The notes: a model not told the origin generated them from the sequence alone. 60,734 nt of DNA from an uncultured Porphyromonadaceae bacterium (GCA_902491625.1 CABUIO010000012.1:1-60734); one strand, 5' to 3'. Positions 50,280 through 59,450 are shown, counted from the first letter of the stretch. Made by a program: numbers and translations.

Positions 50280-51428
50280 ATGAGAACAAACACTATAGCC
50301 AAAGGTTCGGTTGTGGCCATGTTTGCCGCGCTCGTCTGTGTGTGCGTGGCCATGAGCAGCCTTGCCGACGACAAACAGCCCGACAGCATTACGTCGGAAG
50401 TCGCGGACTGGAAGCCGCAGTTCAATCCCGACGGCAGCTTCCGATATGTGCCCTACAAGGGGAAAAAGTATGTTGAGACCGACCTTGCGTGGCATCCCGA
50501 CATCCTTCCCGGCTATGAGGCGCGGTATATCGATCAGGGCGACGCATACGACGGTCCTTGCCGTTGCACTGTCGTGCGCAAGCTCGCCAACAGACCTTCG
50601 GGAAAGGCTGTACTGTATGTCCACGGCTTCAACGACTATTTCTTCCAGAAAGAGATGGGCGACCGCTATGTTGCCGCAGGCTACAATTTCTACGCTGTGG
50701 ATCTGCGGCGCTACGGGCGCAGCATGCTTCCGTGGCAATACCCTTTTGACGTCCGCAATTTCGACGAATATCTGCAGGACATCGATTCGGCTCTAAGCAT
50801 AGCCGGACGCGACGGCAACAGCGACATCACACTGATCGGTCACAGCACCGGAGGGCTGACAGCCATCTATTACGCGGCACGCTGTGGCGCGCGCTCCATA
50901 CCTCACCGCGTCGTGGGCGACAGTCCTTTCCTGGCCTGGAATTTCCCGGCACTCTACCGCAAGGTACTGATTCCGCTTGTCGGTTTCTGGGGACGCATCG
51001 ACCGCGGAACGACCATCACCCAAAGCCATTGCGACGCTTACGCAAAGAGTCTTCTGAAACAATACCACGGCGAGTGGGAATACGACACTTGCTGGAAGAT
51101 GATCTATTCTCCGCCCGTGAAAGCGTCGTGGATCAACGCCGTTAGTTCGGCTCAGAACTATGCGATGAAGCATGGGCGCCGCAATATCGCCGTGCCGGTG
51201 CTCGTGATGCACTCCTCGCGCCGCTACGAATCATGTGGCTGGGACTCGGTCTGCATGACTGCCGACATAGTACTTAATCCGGAAGAGATTGCCCGACGCG
51301 GCCACAGGCTCGGCGACAAGGTGAGCGTCTGCGCCATCGACAGCGGCATCCACGACCTCATTCTCTCCCTTCGTCCGCACCGCGACGCGGCCTACGACAG
51401 CATTTTCCGCTTCATCCGCAGCCATTGA
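50280..51428 (+). CDS. Secreted alpha/beta hydrolase (S33-like)
   Basis: About 382 residues. Residues 1-30 (MRTNTIAKGSVVAMFAALVCVCVAMSSLA) form a signal sequence. The nucleophile elbow is LIGHSTGGLTAI near residue 185; late catalytic His is in DSGIHDLILS near the C-terminus, and the fold carries VLYVHGFNDYFFQ. It resembles lysophospholipase/serine-aminopeptidase-type hydrolases; the substrate is unknown. ATG at 50280 is used; an in-frame GTG 21 nt upstream is less likely. Confidence 0.85.
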   Translation: MRTNTIAKGSVVAMFAALVCVCVAMSSLADDKQPDSITSEVADWKPQFNPDGSFRYVPYKGKKYVETDLAWHPDILPGYEARYIDQGDAYDGPCRCTVVRKLANRPSGKAVLYVHGFNDYFFQKEMGDRYVAAGYNFYAVDLRRYGRSMLPWQYPFDVRNFDEYLQDIDSALSIAGRDGNSDITLIGHSTGGLTAIYYAARCGARSIPHRVVGDSPFLAWNFPALYRKVLIPLVGFWGRIDRGTTITQSHCDAYAKSLLKQYHGEWEYDTCWKMIYSPPVKASWINAVSSAQNYAMKHGRRNIAVPVLVMHSSRRYESCGWDSVCMTADIVLNPEEIARRGHRLGDKVSVCAIDSGIHDLILSLRPHRDAAYDSIFRFIRSH

Positions 51429-51430
51429 TT

Positions 51431-51461
51431 TGCTATAGTTTCAGAAAATTACTATATTCGC
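51431..51461 (+). promoter_or_regulatory. Promoter of the relA/spoT gene
   Basis: TTG (51431-51433), a 20-bp spacer and TATATTCG (51454-51461, one mismatch). The leader to the ATG at 51508 is ~40 nt. The TTCG variant also occurs at the MgtC-family promoter. Confidence 0.55.
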
Positions 51462-51507
51462 GCAATTTCCCGATGTCAATTAACGACGCGACCATTCGAG
51501 TGTGATT

Positions 51508-53760
51508 ATGAAAAATAACGCTGTATTCAATCTTCCGGACGAGACCAACCTTTGCCGCCTGACGGCTGACGAACACTGCGACACGGTCGCGAAGATGCTC
51601 GCCACCGGCAGGCTATTCCACAGTGTGCTTTCTTCTGACGATGAAGTGAAACGCCTCCTGACGCAGCTCCGCGAGGCCGTATCACCCGGCGGAGAGGTGC
51701 GCGACGAGCACGGACTTCCATATGCCATCTCCACGATGGACCAGATACTCCTTTTCGCCGCCGAGGTAGAGCCGGACCGCAATATCCTGTTAGCCTTGCT
51801 CTTTTTCCCGTTCGTGGCCAAAGGCAGTCTAAAGAGTGCCGAGATTGCCGGAGCGTGGGGCGAGGATGTGGCGTATCTCATTGATGGTCTGTGCAAGGTC
51901 AGCGAGTTCGAGCGCCGCAACACGTCGGCCGATCAGGACAATTTCCGCGGTCTTCTCCTCTCGCTTGCACGCGACATCCGTGTGATCATCGCGCGCATCG
52001 TGGGTATGCTTGCCCTGATGCGCAGCATCAACCTCCACCCTCACGAGCAGTGGGTGCGCTCCACGGCTTTCGAGGCCAACTGTCTCTACGCGCAGCTTGC
52101 CCACCGCCTCGGTCTCTATAAGATCAAGGGTGAACTTGAGGATCTCTCGCTCAAATACACCAACCGCGACATCTACACGCGCATCGCCGCCAACCTCAAC
52201 GCCAAGAAACGTGAGCGCGACGCATACATCGCGAGCTTCATCCAGCCTCTAAAGCGTAAACTCGAGGATGCCGGACTGCGTTTCGACATCAAGGGGCGCA
52301 CGAAGTCCATTTCCTCCATCTGGGCCAAGATACGCAAGCAGAAAACGGACATGGACCATATCTACGACCTCTTCGCCATCCGAGTCATCATCGACACTCC
52401 CCCCGAGCGCGAGAAAGCGGACTGCTGGCTGGCCTACAGCGTCCTTGCCGACATGTACACGGCCAATCCCGCACGTATGCGCGACTGGATCACCATCCCC
52501 AAGAGCAACGGCTACGAATCGCTTCACGCCACAGTGATGGGTCCCGGACAGAAATGGGTTGAGGTGCAGTTCCGCACTCGCCGCATGGATCTTGTGGCCG
52601 AGAAAGGTCTTGCCGCCCACTGGCGTTACAAGGGTGGCCACGGCGACTCCACCGACCAGTGGATGAACAACATACGCGACATTCTGGAGTCTGCCGATTC
52701 CGGGCCGATGGAACTGATGCGCAACATGCGCATCGACTCTTTCGACAGCGAGGTGTTCGCCTTCACTCCCAAGTGTGACCTTTTCCGTCTGCCGGCGGGA
52801 AGCACTGTGCTCGATTTCGCTTTTGCGATCCACTCCAATGTAGGATGCCGCTGCGTGGGCGCCGTTGTCAATTCGCGCCACGAGAAGATCACCTACCGCA
52901 TCGTCAGCGGCGACACCGTGGAGATCGTGACCTCATCAACTCAGGCGCCCAAGCAGGACTGGCTGCAGATCGTCATAACTTCGAAGGCGCGCAACAAGAT
53001 CCGTCAGGCGCTCAACGAGTCGCGTCAGCGCCGTGCGGCACTTGGCAAGGAGATCATGGAGCGTCGTCTGCGCAACCGCAAGATCGAACCGGAAGAATCG
53101 CTAATGATGAAAGCGCTCAAGAAACTCGGCTACAAAAACGCGCTCGACTTCTATGCCGACATAGCTGAGGAACACATCACTCCCGACCGCGCCATCTCGC
53201 TCTATCAGGAGCTTGAGGCCAAGGACGCGCAACCGGAGGTGCGCACAGGCGCCGACGAGTTCACCCTCCGCGACGACATGATCGATCAGGAGGACAACCG
53301 CAACGGACGCCAGAGCGTGCTCGTGATCGGCGACCGCGACATCAAGGGACTGAACTACAAGATGTCGCGATGCTGTTCCCCTGTCTACGGCGACGACGTC
53401 TTCGGCTTCGTCAGCAGCGACGGCGTGGTGAAGATCCACCGCAAGGGATGTCCCAATGCCGCCAATCTGCGCGAACGCTATCCCTACCGCCTCATCAAGG
53501 TGCAGTGGAGCGGCGCGGCCGCCGACATGCTTCCTGTCACGCTAAAGGTCGTGGGAATCGACGACATCGGCATCGTCACCAACATCACCTCCATAATCAA
53601 CAAGGAATCCACCGCACGTCTGCGCAACATCTCGATCGACTCCCACGACGGCATCTTTCAGGGCTACATCACTATCGGCATCACGGATCAGGGCACACTC
53701 ACCTCCCTGCAGCGCAAACTCCGCACCGTGAAAGGTGTCAAGGACATCAGCCGTTGCTGA
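51508..53760 (+). CDS. RelA/SpoT-family (p)ppGpp synthetase with degraded hydrolase domain
   Basis: About 750 residues. Residues ~30-190 align by position with the HD hydrolase but the HD motif is replaced (LALLFFPFVAKGS) and the later Asp region reads IIARIVGMLALMRSI. The synthetase (~240-370) is intact: GRTKSISSIWAKIRKQ, IYDLFAIRVII, IPKSNGYESLHATV and VEVQFRTRRMD. TGS (~400-465) and C-terminal ACT (~675-750) domains follow. It should make but not degrade (p)ppGpp in amino-acid starvation, like RelA. A second enzyme with a working hydrolase is expected elsewhere. Confidence 0.93.
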   Translation: MKNNAVFNLPDETNLCRLTADEHCDTVAKMLATGRLFHSVLSSDDEVKRLLTQLREAVSPGGEVRDEHGLPYAISTMDQILLFAAEVEPDRNILLALLFFPFVAKGSLKSAEIAGAWGEDVAYLIDGLCKVSEFERRNTSADQDNFRGLLLSLARDIRVIIARIVGMLALMRSINLHPHEQWVRSTAFEANCLYAQLAHRLGLYKIKGELEDLSLKYTNRDIYTRIAANLNAKKRERDAYIASFIQPLKRKLEDAGLRFDIKGRTKSISSIWAKIRKQKTDMDHIYDLFAIRVIIDTPPEREKADCWLAYSVLADMYTANPARMRDWITIPKSNGYESLHATVMGPGQKWVEVQFRTRRMDLVAEKGLAAHWRYKGGHGDSTDQWMNNIRDILESADSGPMELMRNMRIDSFDSEVFAFTPKCDLFRLPAGSTVLDFAFAIHSNVGCRCVGAVVNSRHEKITYRIVSGDTVEIVTSSTQAPKQDWLQIVITSKARNKIRQALNESRQRRAALGKEIMERRLRNRKIEPEESLMMKALKKLGYKNALDFYADIAEEHITPDRAISLYQELEAKDAQPEVRTGADEFTLRDDMIDQEDNRNGRQSVLVIGDRDIKGLNYKMSRCCSPVYGDDVFGFVSSDGVVKIHRKGCPNAANLRERYPYRLIKVQWSGAAADMLPVTLKVVGIDDIGIVTNITSIINKESTARLRNISIDSHDGIFQGYITIGITDQGTLTSLQRKLRTVKGVKDISRC

Positions 53761-53763
53761 TTA

Positions 53764-53794
53764 TTGGGCGGTTCCTAAAATTTTATTACCTTTG
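53764..53794 (+). promoter_or_regulatory. Promoter of the lipoprotein-TlpA gene pair, giving little or no leader
   Basis: TTG (53764-53766), a 20-bp spacer and TACCTTTG (53787-53794). The ATG at 53799 starts just 4 nt after the box. Confidence 0.65.
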
Positions 53795-53798
53795 GGGC

Positions 53799-54581
53799 AT
53801 GAAGATTTTTAAGTTTAAGAAATCAGCATTATCCCTGGGACTCTGCACGGTTCTCTGCGCGGGTGCCGCGGGCTGCGGCACCGACAGCAAGGACGCGAAG
53901 GGCGACGGAATGACTCCTGCTGCCAGAGAACACGCTGCGATGCGTGCGTCGCTGCGCGATTCCGCTGCCCTTTACCGTCAGCGTGCCGAGGAACTTCAGC
54001 CGCAGATCGAAGCTCTTCAGGCTGAATTTGATTCTCTTTCAGGCATACTGGAACTCGACGCGCGCCCGGAATATGTGGAGCATTACCGCGTGGCCAAAGG
54101 GTGGAAAGGCTACGACACGATGGCCGGAACCGGAATCCTCGCCCGACTGCTGGAAAACGGCGACATCGAGGTTGTCGCTTCCTCCGCCTCAGGATCTTTT
54201 ACGTCTGTAACCCTATCGTCGGGCGGCGAGAGCGCCACGACTCAGAGCGTGGCTGAAGGTTCCGGGCTCAACTACACTGTAGGCAACGTGACGCGAGTCA
54301 CCTTCATCGGCGCCGACGCCTCGGCGCTGTGCGGTTTCGCCGCAGCTCATAAAGGTTCGCCGCTGAAACTCACCTACAACGGTGCGAAAACATCGTCCGT
54401 GACACTCACCTCGCGTCAGGCCGACATGCTTGCGTTCATCGGAGAGATTGTTGAAGTGAAAAACAGACTTGATCAACTCGACAAGAGCTACATAGTCGCT
54501 TTCAACAAGCAGACGCTCTATGAGAACGAGGTGAGAAAGGATTCCGTCGCAGCCACCGAGAAAAACAAACAGAAAAACTAA
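53799..54581 (+). CDS. Lipoprotein with coiled-coil region
   Basis: 260 residues. A lipoprotein signal (MKIFKFKKSALSLGLCTVLCAGAAGC) ends in the modified cysteine of AGAAGC. Residues ~50-85 are strongly helical and likely coiled (LRDSAALYRQRAEELQPQIEALQAEF). The rest is beta-rich, without a recognised domain. It lies 12 nt before the thioredoxin-like gene and probably shares its transcript. Function unknown. Confidence 0.8.
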   Translation: MKIFKFKKSALSLGLCTVLCAGAAGCGTDSKDAKGDGMTPAAREHAAMRASLRDSAALYRQRAEELQPQIEALQAEFDSLSGILELDARPEYVEHYRVAKGWKGYDTMAGTGILARLLENGDIEVVASSASGSFTSVTLSSGGESATTQSVAEGSGLNYTVGNVTRVTFIGADASALCGFAAAHKGSPLKLTYNGAKTSSVTLTSRQADMLAFIGEIVEVKNRLDQLDKSYIVAFNKQTLYENEVRKDSVAATEKNKQKN

Positions 54582-54593
54582 ACACATTATTAT

Positions 54594-55691
54594 ATGAAAG
54601 TTACAAAGACTATATTAGCTGCCATGGCAGCTATCGCAATGCCTACCGCAGCTTCGGCCGACATCAATCTGTCGTTCGACTACGATCCCGGCACACTCAC
54701 AGTCGTGGAGATTCCGCTCGCCTTAGGCGACGAGTTTACTTCCGAGCTCACGCCGCATTCGGAAACAACCGACGGCATCTTCGAGATGACCTACAAAATG
54801 ACGCCCGCGGAGCCTACGCGCGTACTCTTCGTGAAAGACGGAGCACGCCGTCCCGTGGCCGAAGTGTTCGTAGCGCAGCCCAAGGACAATGTCAACGTAA
54901 CAGTGCGCGGTGACAAGACAACCTACGACGGCACACCCATGATGGCCGGAATCAGCGACATCAAATCGCTCGTGGCCGGCTACAGCGACCGATTCGGCAA
55001 GATAATGAAAGGTGAAAGCACAGAGGATCCCGACGCCGTCGAGGCCGAATTCTACGGTGCCATAAAGAACTACATCGCCGCCAATCCCAAGGGTGAGGCC
55101 ACTCCCTACGCGCTCCTGATGCTTGAAGGCGACGATTTCATGAACGCATACAACAACCTCGACTCCTCTCTCAAATCGAGCTATCTGATGTCTCTCGTCG
55201 AGGAGCAGAAAGCGTCTGTTGAGAAGGATCTCAAGATTCAGCAGCTCTACCGTCAGCTTGAGTCGGGCGCAGCTCCTGCTCCGGCATTCTCGCTTCCCGA
55301 TCCCGAGGGCAAGATGGTTTCGCTCGCCGACTTCCGCGGCAAATGGGTGATCCTCGACTTCTGGGGCTCATGGTGCGGATGGTGCATCAAAGGTATCCCC
55401 GAACTTAAGGAAGCCTATAACAAATACAAGGATAAACTTGAAGTCATAGGCATCGACTGCCGCGACGACCGCGAAGACTGGATCGAGGCAATAAAGAAGT
55501 ATGAGCTTCCCTGGGTACATGTCTACAACGACACCGACAATGTCGACACACCTGACCGCGTCGACAGAGCCTACGGTGTGCAGGGTTTCCCCACAAAAAT
55601 CATCATCGATCCTCAGGGCTACGTCAAGAAGATTGTCGTAGGCGAGGATCCCTCCTTCTACACCACACTCGCCGGCTATCTTTCGGAGTAA
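54594..55691 (+). CDS. TlpA-like thioredoxin-fold protein
   Basis: 365 residues. Signal peptide residues 1-22 (MKVTKTILAAMAAIAMPTAASA). An N-terminal ~200-residue domain of unknown type is followed by a redoxin domain (~225-365) with ILDFWGSWCGWCIKGIPEL, a CxxC motif (CGWC), and YGVQGFPTKIIID with the cis-Pro. It likely reduces or exchanges disulfides in the periplasm. The upstream lipoprotein is a candidate partner. Confidence 0.9.
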   Translation: MKVTKTILAAMAAIAMPTAASADINLSFDYDPGTLTVVEIPLALGDEFTSELTPHSETTDGIFEMTYKMTPAEPTRVLFVKDGARRPVAEVFVAQPKDNVNVTVRGDKTTYDGTPMMAGISDIKSLVAGYSDRFGKIMKGESTEDPDAVEAEFYGAIKNYIAANPKGEATPYALLMLEGDDFMNAYNNLDSSLKSSYLMSLVEEQKASVEKDLKIQQLYRQLESGAAPAPAFSLPDPEGKMVSLADFRGKWVILDFWGSWCGWCIKGIPELKEAYNKYKDKLEVIGIDCRDDREDWIEAIKKYELPWVHVYNDTDNVDTPDRVDRAYGVQGFPTKIIIDPQGYVKKIVVGEDPSFYTTLAGYLSE

Positions 55692-55720
55692 CTCAAAAAC
55701 ACAGCAAAATACAATAATAA

Positions 55721-55870
55721 GTAACTCGCAAAAATTAGATGATACATAATTGCGAAGTATTTTTGAGTGATTTAGCCGGAGGAGCGAAGGAGTGTAGCGG
55801 GCTACATGACTGAGTGACAACGGCTAAAGCGCCAAAAGACAAGCAAGGATGTGTCAGAAATGTGAGTTAC
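55721..55870 (+). ncRNA. Structured repeat, copy 2 (plus-strand sense)
   Basis: Outer stem GTAACTCGCA/TGTGAGTTAC (55721-55730/55861-55870, one G-U). Core 55757-55840: TTTTG/CAAAA, then TTTAGCCG/CGGCTAAA, then TGTAG/CTACA with a CGGG loop at the tip. The core stems match copy 1 by pairing though the bases differ. It lies between the TlpA-like and OPT genes, 40 nt before the OPT start. Confidence 0.6.
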
Positions 55871-55910
55871 GTCAACTGTTTAACCATTAACTAATTTTTA
55901 AGAGTTACTT

Positions 55911-57950
55911 ATGAGCAAGGAAAAAATCGAAGGGTACGACGAGCCGCTGACCGACACCGGCCTACCCGAAAACGCCTTTCGCGAGCTTGCGGCGGATGAA
56001 GTCTACAAGCCTGTGCTCCATCCCGAGAAGCCGCAGAAGGAAGTGACCTTCTACAGTGTTTCCGTCGGCCTCATCATGGCCATCATCTTCAGCGCCGCGG
56101 CTGCATATCTCGGTCTGAAGGTCGGCCAGGTGTTCGAGGCCGCCATCCCCATCTCCATCATAGCGGTGGGACTCTCCGGCGCCCTGAAAAAGGACAACGC
56201 GCTGGGACAGAATGTCATAATCCAGTCCATCGGCGCCTGCTCGGGCGTGATCGTGGCCGGTGCGATATTCACCCTTCCGGCCATCTATATCCTCCAGACC
56301 AAATATCAGGACATTGCCGTCAACTTCCTCGACATCTTCCTGAGCTCCCTCTTCGGAGGCATCCTCGGAATACTCTTCTTCATCCCCTTCCGCAAATACT
56401 TCGTGAAGGACATGCACGGCAAGTATCCCTTCCCGGAGGCTACTGCTACCGCTCAGGTGCTCGTCAGCGGCCAGGGCAAAGGTGAGGCCACACGCCGTCA
56501 GGCCAAGACTCTCCTCGTGGCTTCGCTGATCGGCGGTATCTACGACTATGTGGTCGCCACCTTCGGATGGTGGGCCGACACTGTCACCACCACCGCCTAC
56601 AACTGGGGCGGCGAACTCGCAAACAAGCTCAAGCTTACTTTCAGCTGCAACACCGGAGCCGCCGTGCTCGGTCTCGGCTACATCGTCGGCCTGCGCTACG
56701 CGTTCGTCATCTTCGCGGGCTCGGCATTCGTATGGTGGATCATCGTGCCGCTTCTGGGCACCTACGGATCTCCCGTGCTCCAGCCTCTTGAGCCGGACGT
56801 GATCTTCAACACCTTCGCAAAGAAAATGGGTATCGGCGGTATCGCGATGGCCGGTATCATCGGCATCGTGAAGTCGTGGCCCATCATCATGCAGGCAGCT
56901 GGACTCGCCGGACGCGAGCTTAAGGGTACAGGCGCCGCCGTGAAGTCCGCCCGCTGGCAGATGGACATCTCCATGAAGTCGGTACTCCTCTTCATGGCCA
57001 TCGCCCTCGTAGCCGTCTTCCTCTTCTTCTGGCTCGGCGTCATCCACACGCTCTGGCAGGCCGCCATCGCGTGGGTTGTGGTGGTTGTCATAGCCTTCCT
57101 CTTCACCACGGTGGCCGCCAACGCCATCGCCATCGTCGGTTCCAATCCCGTGAGCGGCATGACGCTTATGACCCTCATCATCGCCTCCGCAATCTTTGTC
57201 GGCATCGGACTCGACGGCACCAAAGGCATCGTGGTCTCCATGATCCTCGGCGGCGTTGTCTGCACGGCGCTCTCGATGGCCGGCGGATTCGTCACCGACC
57301 TCAAGGTCGGCTACTGGCTCGGATCCACTCCCAAGAAACAGGAGAGCTGGAAATTCCTCGGCACCCTCGTGTCAGCGGCCACGGTCGGCGGCGTGATCAT
57401 GGTGCTCAATCAGGTCTACGGCTTCTCCGGACCCGACGCCCTCGTGGCACCTCAGGCCAACGCCATGGCGGCCGTGATCGATCCCCTGATGATGGGCGGC
57501 AACACTCCCTGGGTACTCTATCTCGCCGGTGCCATCCTCGCCCTGCTGCTCAACTGGCTCGGAGTTCCCGCCCTCGCCTTCTGCCTCGGCATGTTCATCC
57601 CCATGAGCCTCAACGCCCCGATGCTTGTCGGCGGCGCCATCGCCTACTTCGTGCAGCATAGCTCCAAGGACAGCAAGGTCAGCGCCTCGCGCCACGACCG
57701 CGGCACGCTCATCAGCTCCGGACTCATCGCCGGCGGCGCGCTCTTCGGTGTGTTCGCAGCCCTGACAGCCCTCGGACGCAGCAAGTCGGAAGGATTCAGC
57801 AACGCCCTCACGGCCATCTCCCCCGAAGGCGTCTTCACCGCAGGATTCGACACGGCACTACTGACTCAGAATCTCGGCCTCGTGATGTACGCACTCCTCA
57901 TCGCCTACGTCTACTGGGATTCACGCCGCGCCGACAAACTCGAACGATAA
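55911..57950 (+). CDS. OPT-family oligopeptide transporter
   Basis: 679 residues with about fifteen membrane helices. Family features: KEVTFYSVSVGLIMAIIFSAAAAYLGLKVGQVFEAAIPISI near the start and NPVSGMTLMTLIIA and YWLGSTPKKQESWKFLGTLVSA later (each named by short motifs). OPT proteins move small peptides or metal chelates, usually proton-driven; the substrate here is unknown. It follows the structured repeat at 55721-55870 and has a strong terminator after it. Confidence 0.93.
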   Translation: MSKEKIEGYDEPLTDTGLPENAFRELAADEVYKPVLHPEKPQKEVTFYSVSVGLIMAIIFSAAAAYLGLKVGQVFEAAIPISIIAVGLSGALKKDNALGQNVIIQSIGACSGVIVAGAIFTLPAIYILQTKYQDIAVNFLDIFLSSLFGGILGILFFIPFRKYFVKDMHGKYPFPEATATAQVLVSGQGKGEATRRQAKTLLVASLIGGIYDYVVATFGWWADTVTTTAYNWGGELANKLKLTFSCNTGAAVLGLGYIVGLRYAFVIFAGSAFVWWIIVPLLGTYGSPVLQPLEPDVIFNTFAKKMGIGGIAMAGIIGIVKSWPIIMQAAGLAGRELKGTGAAVKSARWQMDISMKSVLLFMAIALVAVFLFFWLGVIHTLWQAAIAWVVVVVIAFLFTTVAANAIAIVGSNPVSGMTLMTLIIASAIFVGIGLDGTKGIVVSMILGGVVCTALSMAGGFVTDLKVGYWLGSTPKKQESWKFLGTLVSAATVGGVIMVLNQVYGFSGPDALVAPQANAMAAVIDPLMMGGNTPWVLYLAGAILALLLNWLGVPALAFCLGMFIPMSLNAPMLVGGAIAYFVQHSSKDSKVSASRHDRGTLISSGLIAGGALFGVFAALTALGRSKSEGFSNALTAISPEGVFTAGFDTALLTQNLGLVMYALLIAYVYWDSRRADKLER

Positions 57951-57972
57951 CTGTATTCACCAACACATTTCC

Positions 57973-58016
57973 GCAGCCGCGCAGAGCCTTCCGCTTTGTG
58001 CGGCTGCCGCTTTTTT
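57973..58016 (+). terminator. Terminator of the OPT gene
   Basis: GCAGCCGC (57973-57980) pairs with GCGGCTGC (58000-58007), followed by CCGCTTTTTT. Confidence 0.8.
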
Positions 58017-58127
58017 CAAAAAAATTTCACAAATCGTGAACCAACCGAACACTGCCCATGTTGTAATAATACGATTATTGTATTTGCACTGTGTTTTATT
58101 TAAGGTATTAGAATTAATGCTACACGG

Positions 58128-58165
58128 GAGCTTGAGTTGCGAAACTCAAGCTCTTGTTGTTTTTG
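58128..58165 (+). terminator. Hairpin overlapping the beta-lactamase 3' end
   Basis: GAGCTTGAGTT (58128-58138) pairs perfectly with AACTCAAGCTC (58143-58153). A T-rich tract follows on the plus strand, so it works as a plus-strand terminator, possibly for a small RNA. Confidence 0.5.
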
Positions 58166-59129
58166 GGATGATAATCAGGAAGTCATAGACGGCGGCGGAG
58201 ATGCGGGCGATGACGGTGGCGGCTTCCTTCTCGCTGCCGCGGTAGTCTTTGATGAAGACGGCGAGAGCGTAGTGTCTGCCGTCGGGAAGCATGACGTATG
58301 CGACGTCATTGTGCGCCGAAAGCACTCCGTCGGCATCCCGGAAACCGGAGCCGGTCTTGTGCGCCACGACCACACCTTCCTTGCCAAGAAGCGGCGCCAC
58401 GATACGATCCGTGCCGGTCTTGCACTCCTGCAAGGTCGTACGGAGGAAGTCGCCGTTGGCAGGAAGAAGCTTGGGGTCGGTGAAAAGTCGGTTGATAAGC
58501 TGTGCCGCGCCCAAAGGAGAGGAACGGTTCTCATAGCACAGCGAATGATCCGACCACATGTCAGCCTCGGTCACTTTCAGCTGAAAACTCTCGCGCGGAA
58601 TCAGCTTAGACACGCAACTGTCGGTCGCTGCCACGGAACAGAGCGTCTCAAACATATAATTGCTGGCATTGTTGTCGCTCTGCATGAGTGTGTAGCGCAT
58701 CAGCTCTCGTACCGGAAGGGCGATCTGTCTACCTACCGGGAAATCCTTCAGCATCGGAGACCATGTCTCGGGGTTAAGCTGACTGCGGTCAAGCGTCACG
58801 ACTGTATCGATGGGAATGCTTCTGCGCTCGAAAAGATCGCACAGCGCGATAGCCTGATGTAGCTTGAAAACGCTCATCAGCGGATATTTCGCCTCATTGT
58901 TGACCGTGAGCGTATCGCCAAAATCCGTGATAAGCGCGATTCCGACTTCGCCCGGACAACCCGCAGCGATATTCGTCAGGGAATCCCGCAAAGGCTCCAA
59001 CTGCGACTGCGGATGCACCGCGACACCCTCACGGCGTGCCGACGCACCGGAACATGCTGACAACGCGACCGCCCCCACCATCAGCCACGCCCCTAAAACA
59101 ATCCTTCCGACCTTTCCGAATCTCCTCAT
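58146..59129 (-). CDS. Class A beta-lactamase (subclass A2-like), lipoprotein
   Basis: 327 residues. The start MRRFGKVGRIVLGAWLMVGAVALSAC is a lipoprotein signal (LSAC), so the enzyme is membrane-anchored. Active-site motifs are Ser86-Val-Phe-Lys89, Ser151-Asp-Asn153, and Lys258-Thr-Gly260. The general-base Glu is probably in VTEADMW (residue 188), as in CfxA/CblA-type enzymes, instead of the usual ExxLN. Class A2 enzymes hydrolyse mainly cephalosporins. It begins 27 nt after the MNT gene stop and shows no promoter of its own. Confidence 0.92.
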   Translation of the reverse strand: MRRFGKVGRIVLGAWLMVGAVALSACSGASARREGVAVHPQSQLEPLRDSLTNIAAGCPGEVGIALITDFGDTLTVNNEAKYPLMSVFKLHQAIALCDLFERRSIPIDTVVTLDRSQLNPETWSPMLKDFPVGRQIALPVRELMRYTLMQSDNNASNYMFETLCSVAATDSCVSKLIPRESFQLKVTEADMWSDHSLCYENRSSPLGAAQLINRLFTDPKLLPANGDFLRTTLQECKTGTDRIVAPLLGKEGVVVAHKTGSGFRDADGVLSAHNDVAYVMLPDGRHYALAVFIKDYRGSEKEAATVIARISAAVYDFLIIIPKTTRA

Positions 59130-59156
59130 ATTCCTCCTTGCTTTGATTTTTCTGAT

Positions 59157-59450
59157 TCAAAAGATTTTTACACCTTCACGAGCTATTTGATCTTGGAACT
59201 GATCGGATAAATGGGAATGCCGTCTTATAAGATCTACAGATGTCTTAAGCAAACTCTCAAGGTGCCTATGCAACGCTCCTAAAGCAAAAATCTTCGGAGG
59301 CATATCAACCAAAATATCTACATCGCTGTCAGGCCGATTATCTCCACGCGCCACAGATCCAAATAAACACAGTCCTGTCACACCATATTCCTTTTGAATA
59401 TATGGCATGTTCTCGCGAAGCTTCGCAATACATTCTTTTGTGGTACACAT
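59157..59450 (-). CDS. Minimal nucleotidyltransferase (MNT) family protein
   Basis: 97 residues. The active-site pattern is CLFGSVARGDNRPDSDVDILVDM (residues ~28-50), i.e. GSxARG then SDxD of the pol-beta superfamily. MNT proteins are often antitoxins that AMPylate or otherwise modify a HEPN (HepT) RNase toxin. No HEPN gene is found on either side, so this copy is an orphan. It is AT-rich relative to neighbours and precedes bla on the same strand. Confidence 0.88.
   Translation of the reverse strand: MCTTKECIAKLRENMPYIQKEYGVTGLCLFGSVARGDNRPDSDVDILVDMPPKIFALGALHRHLESLLKTSVDLIRRHSHLSDQFQDQIAREGVKIF

Noticed and set aside
50104..50289. A 61-codon minus-strand frame upstream of the hydrolase gene
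   Set aside because: No signal, motif or promoter; partly inside the inverted-end element and opposite the hydrolase start.
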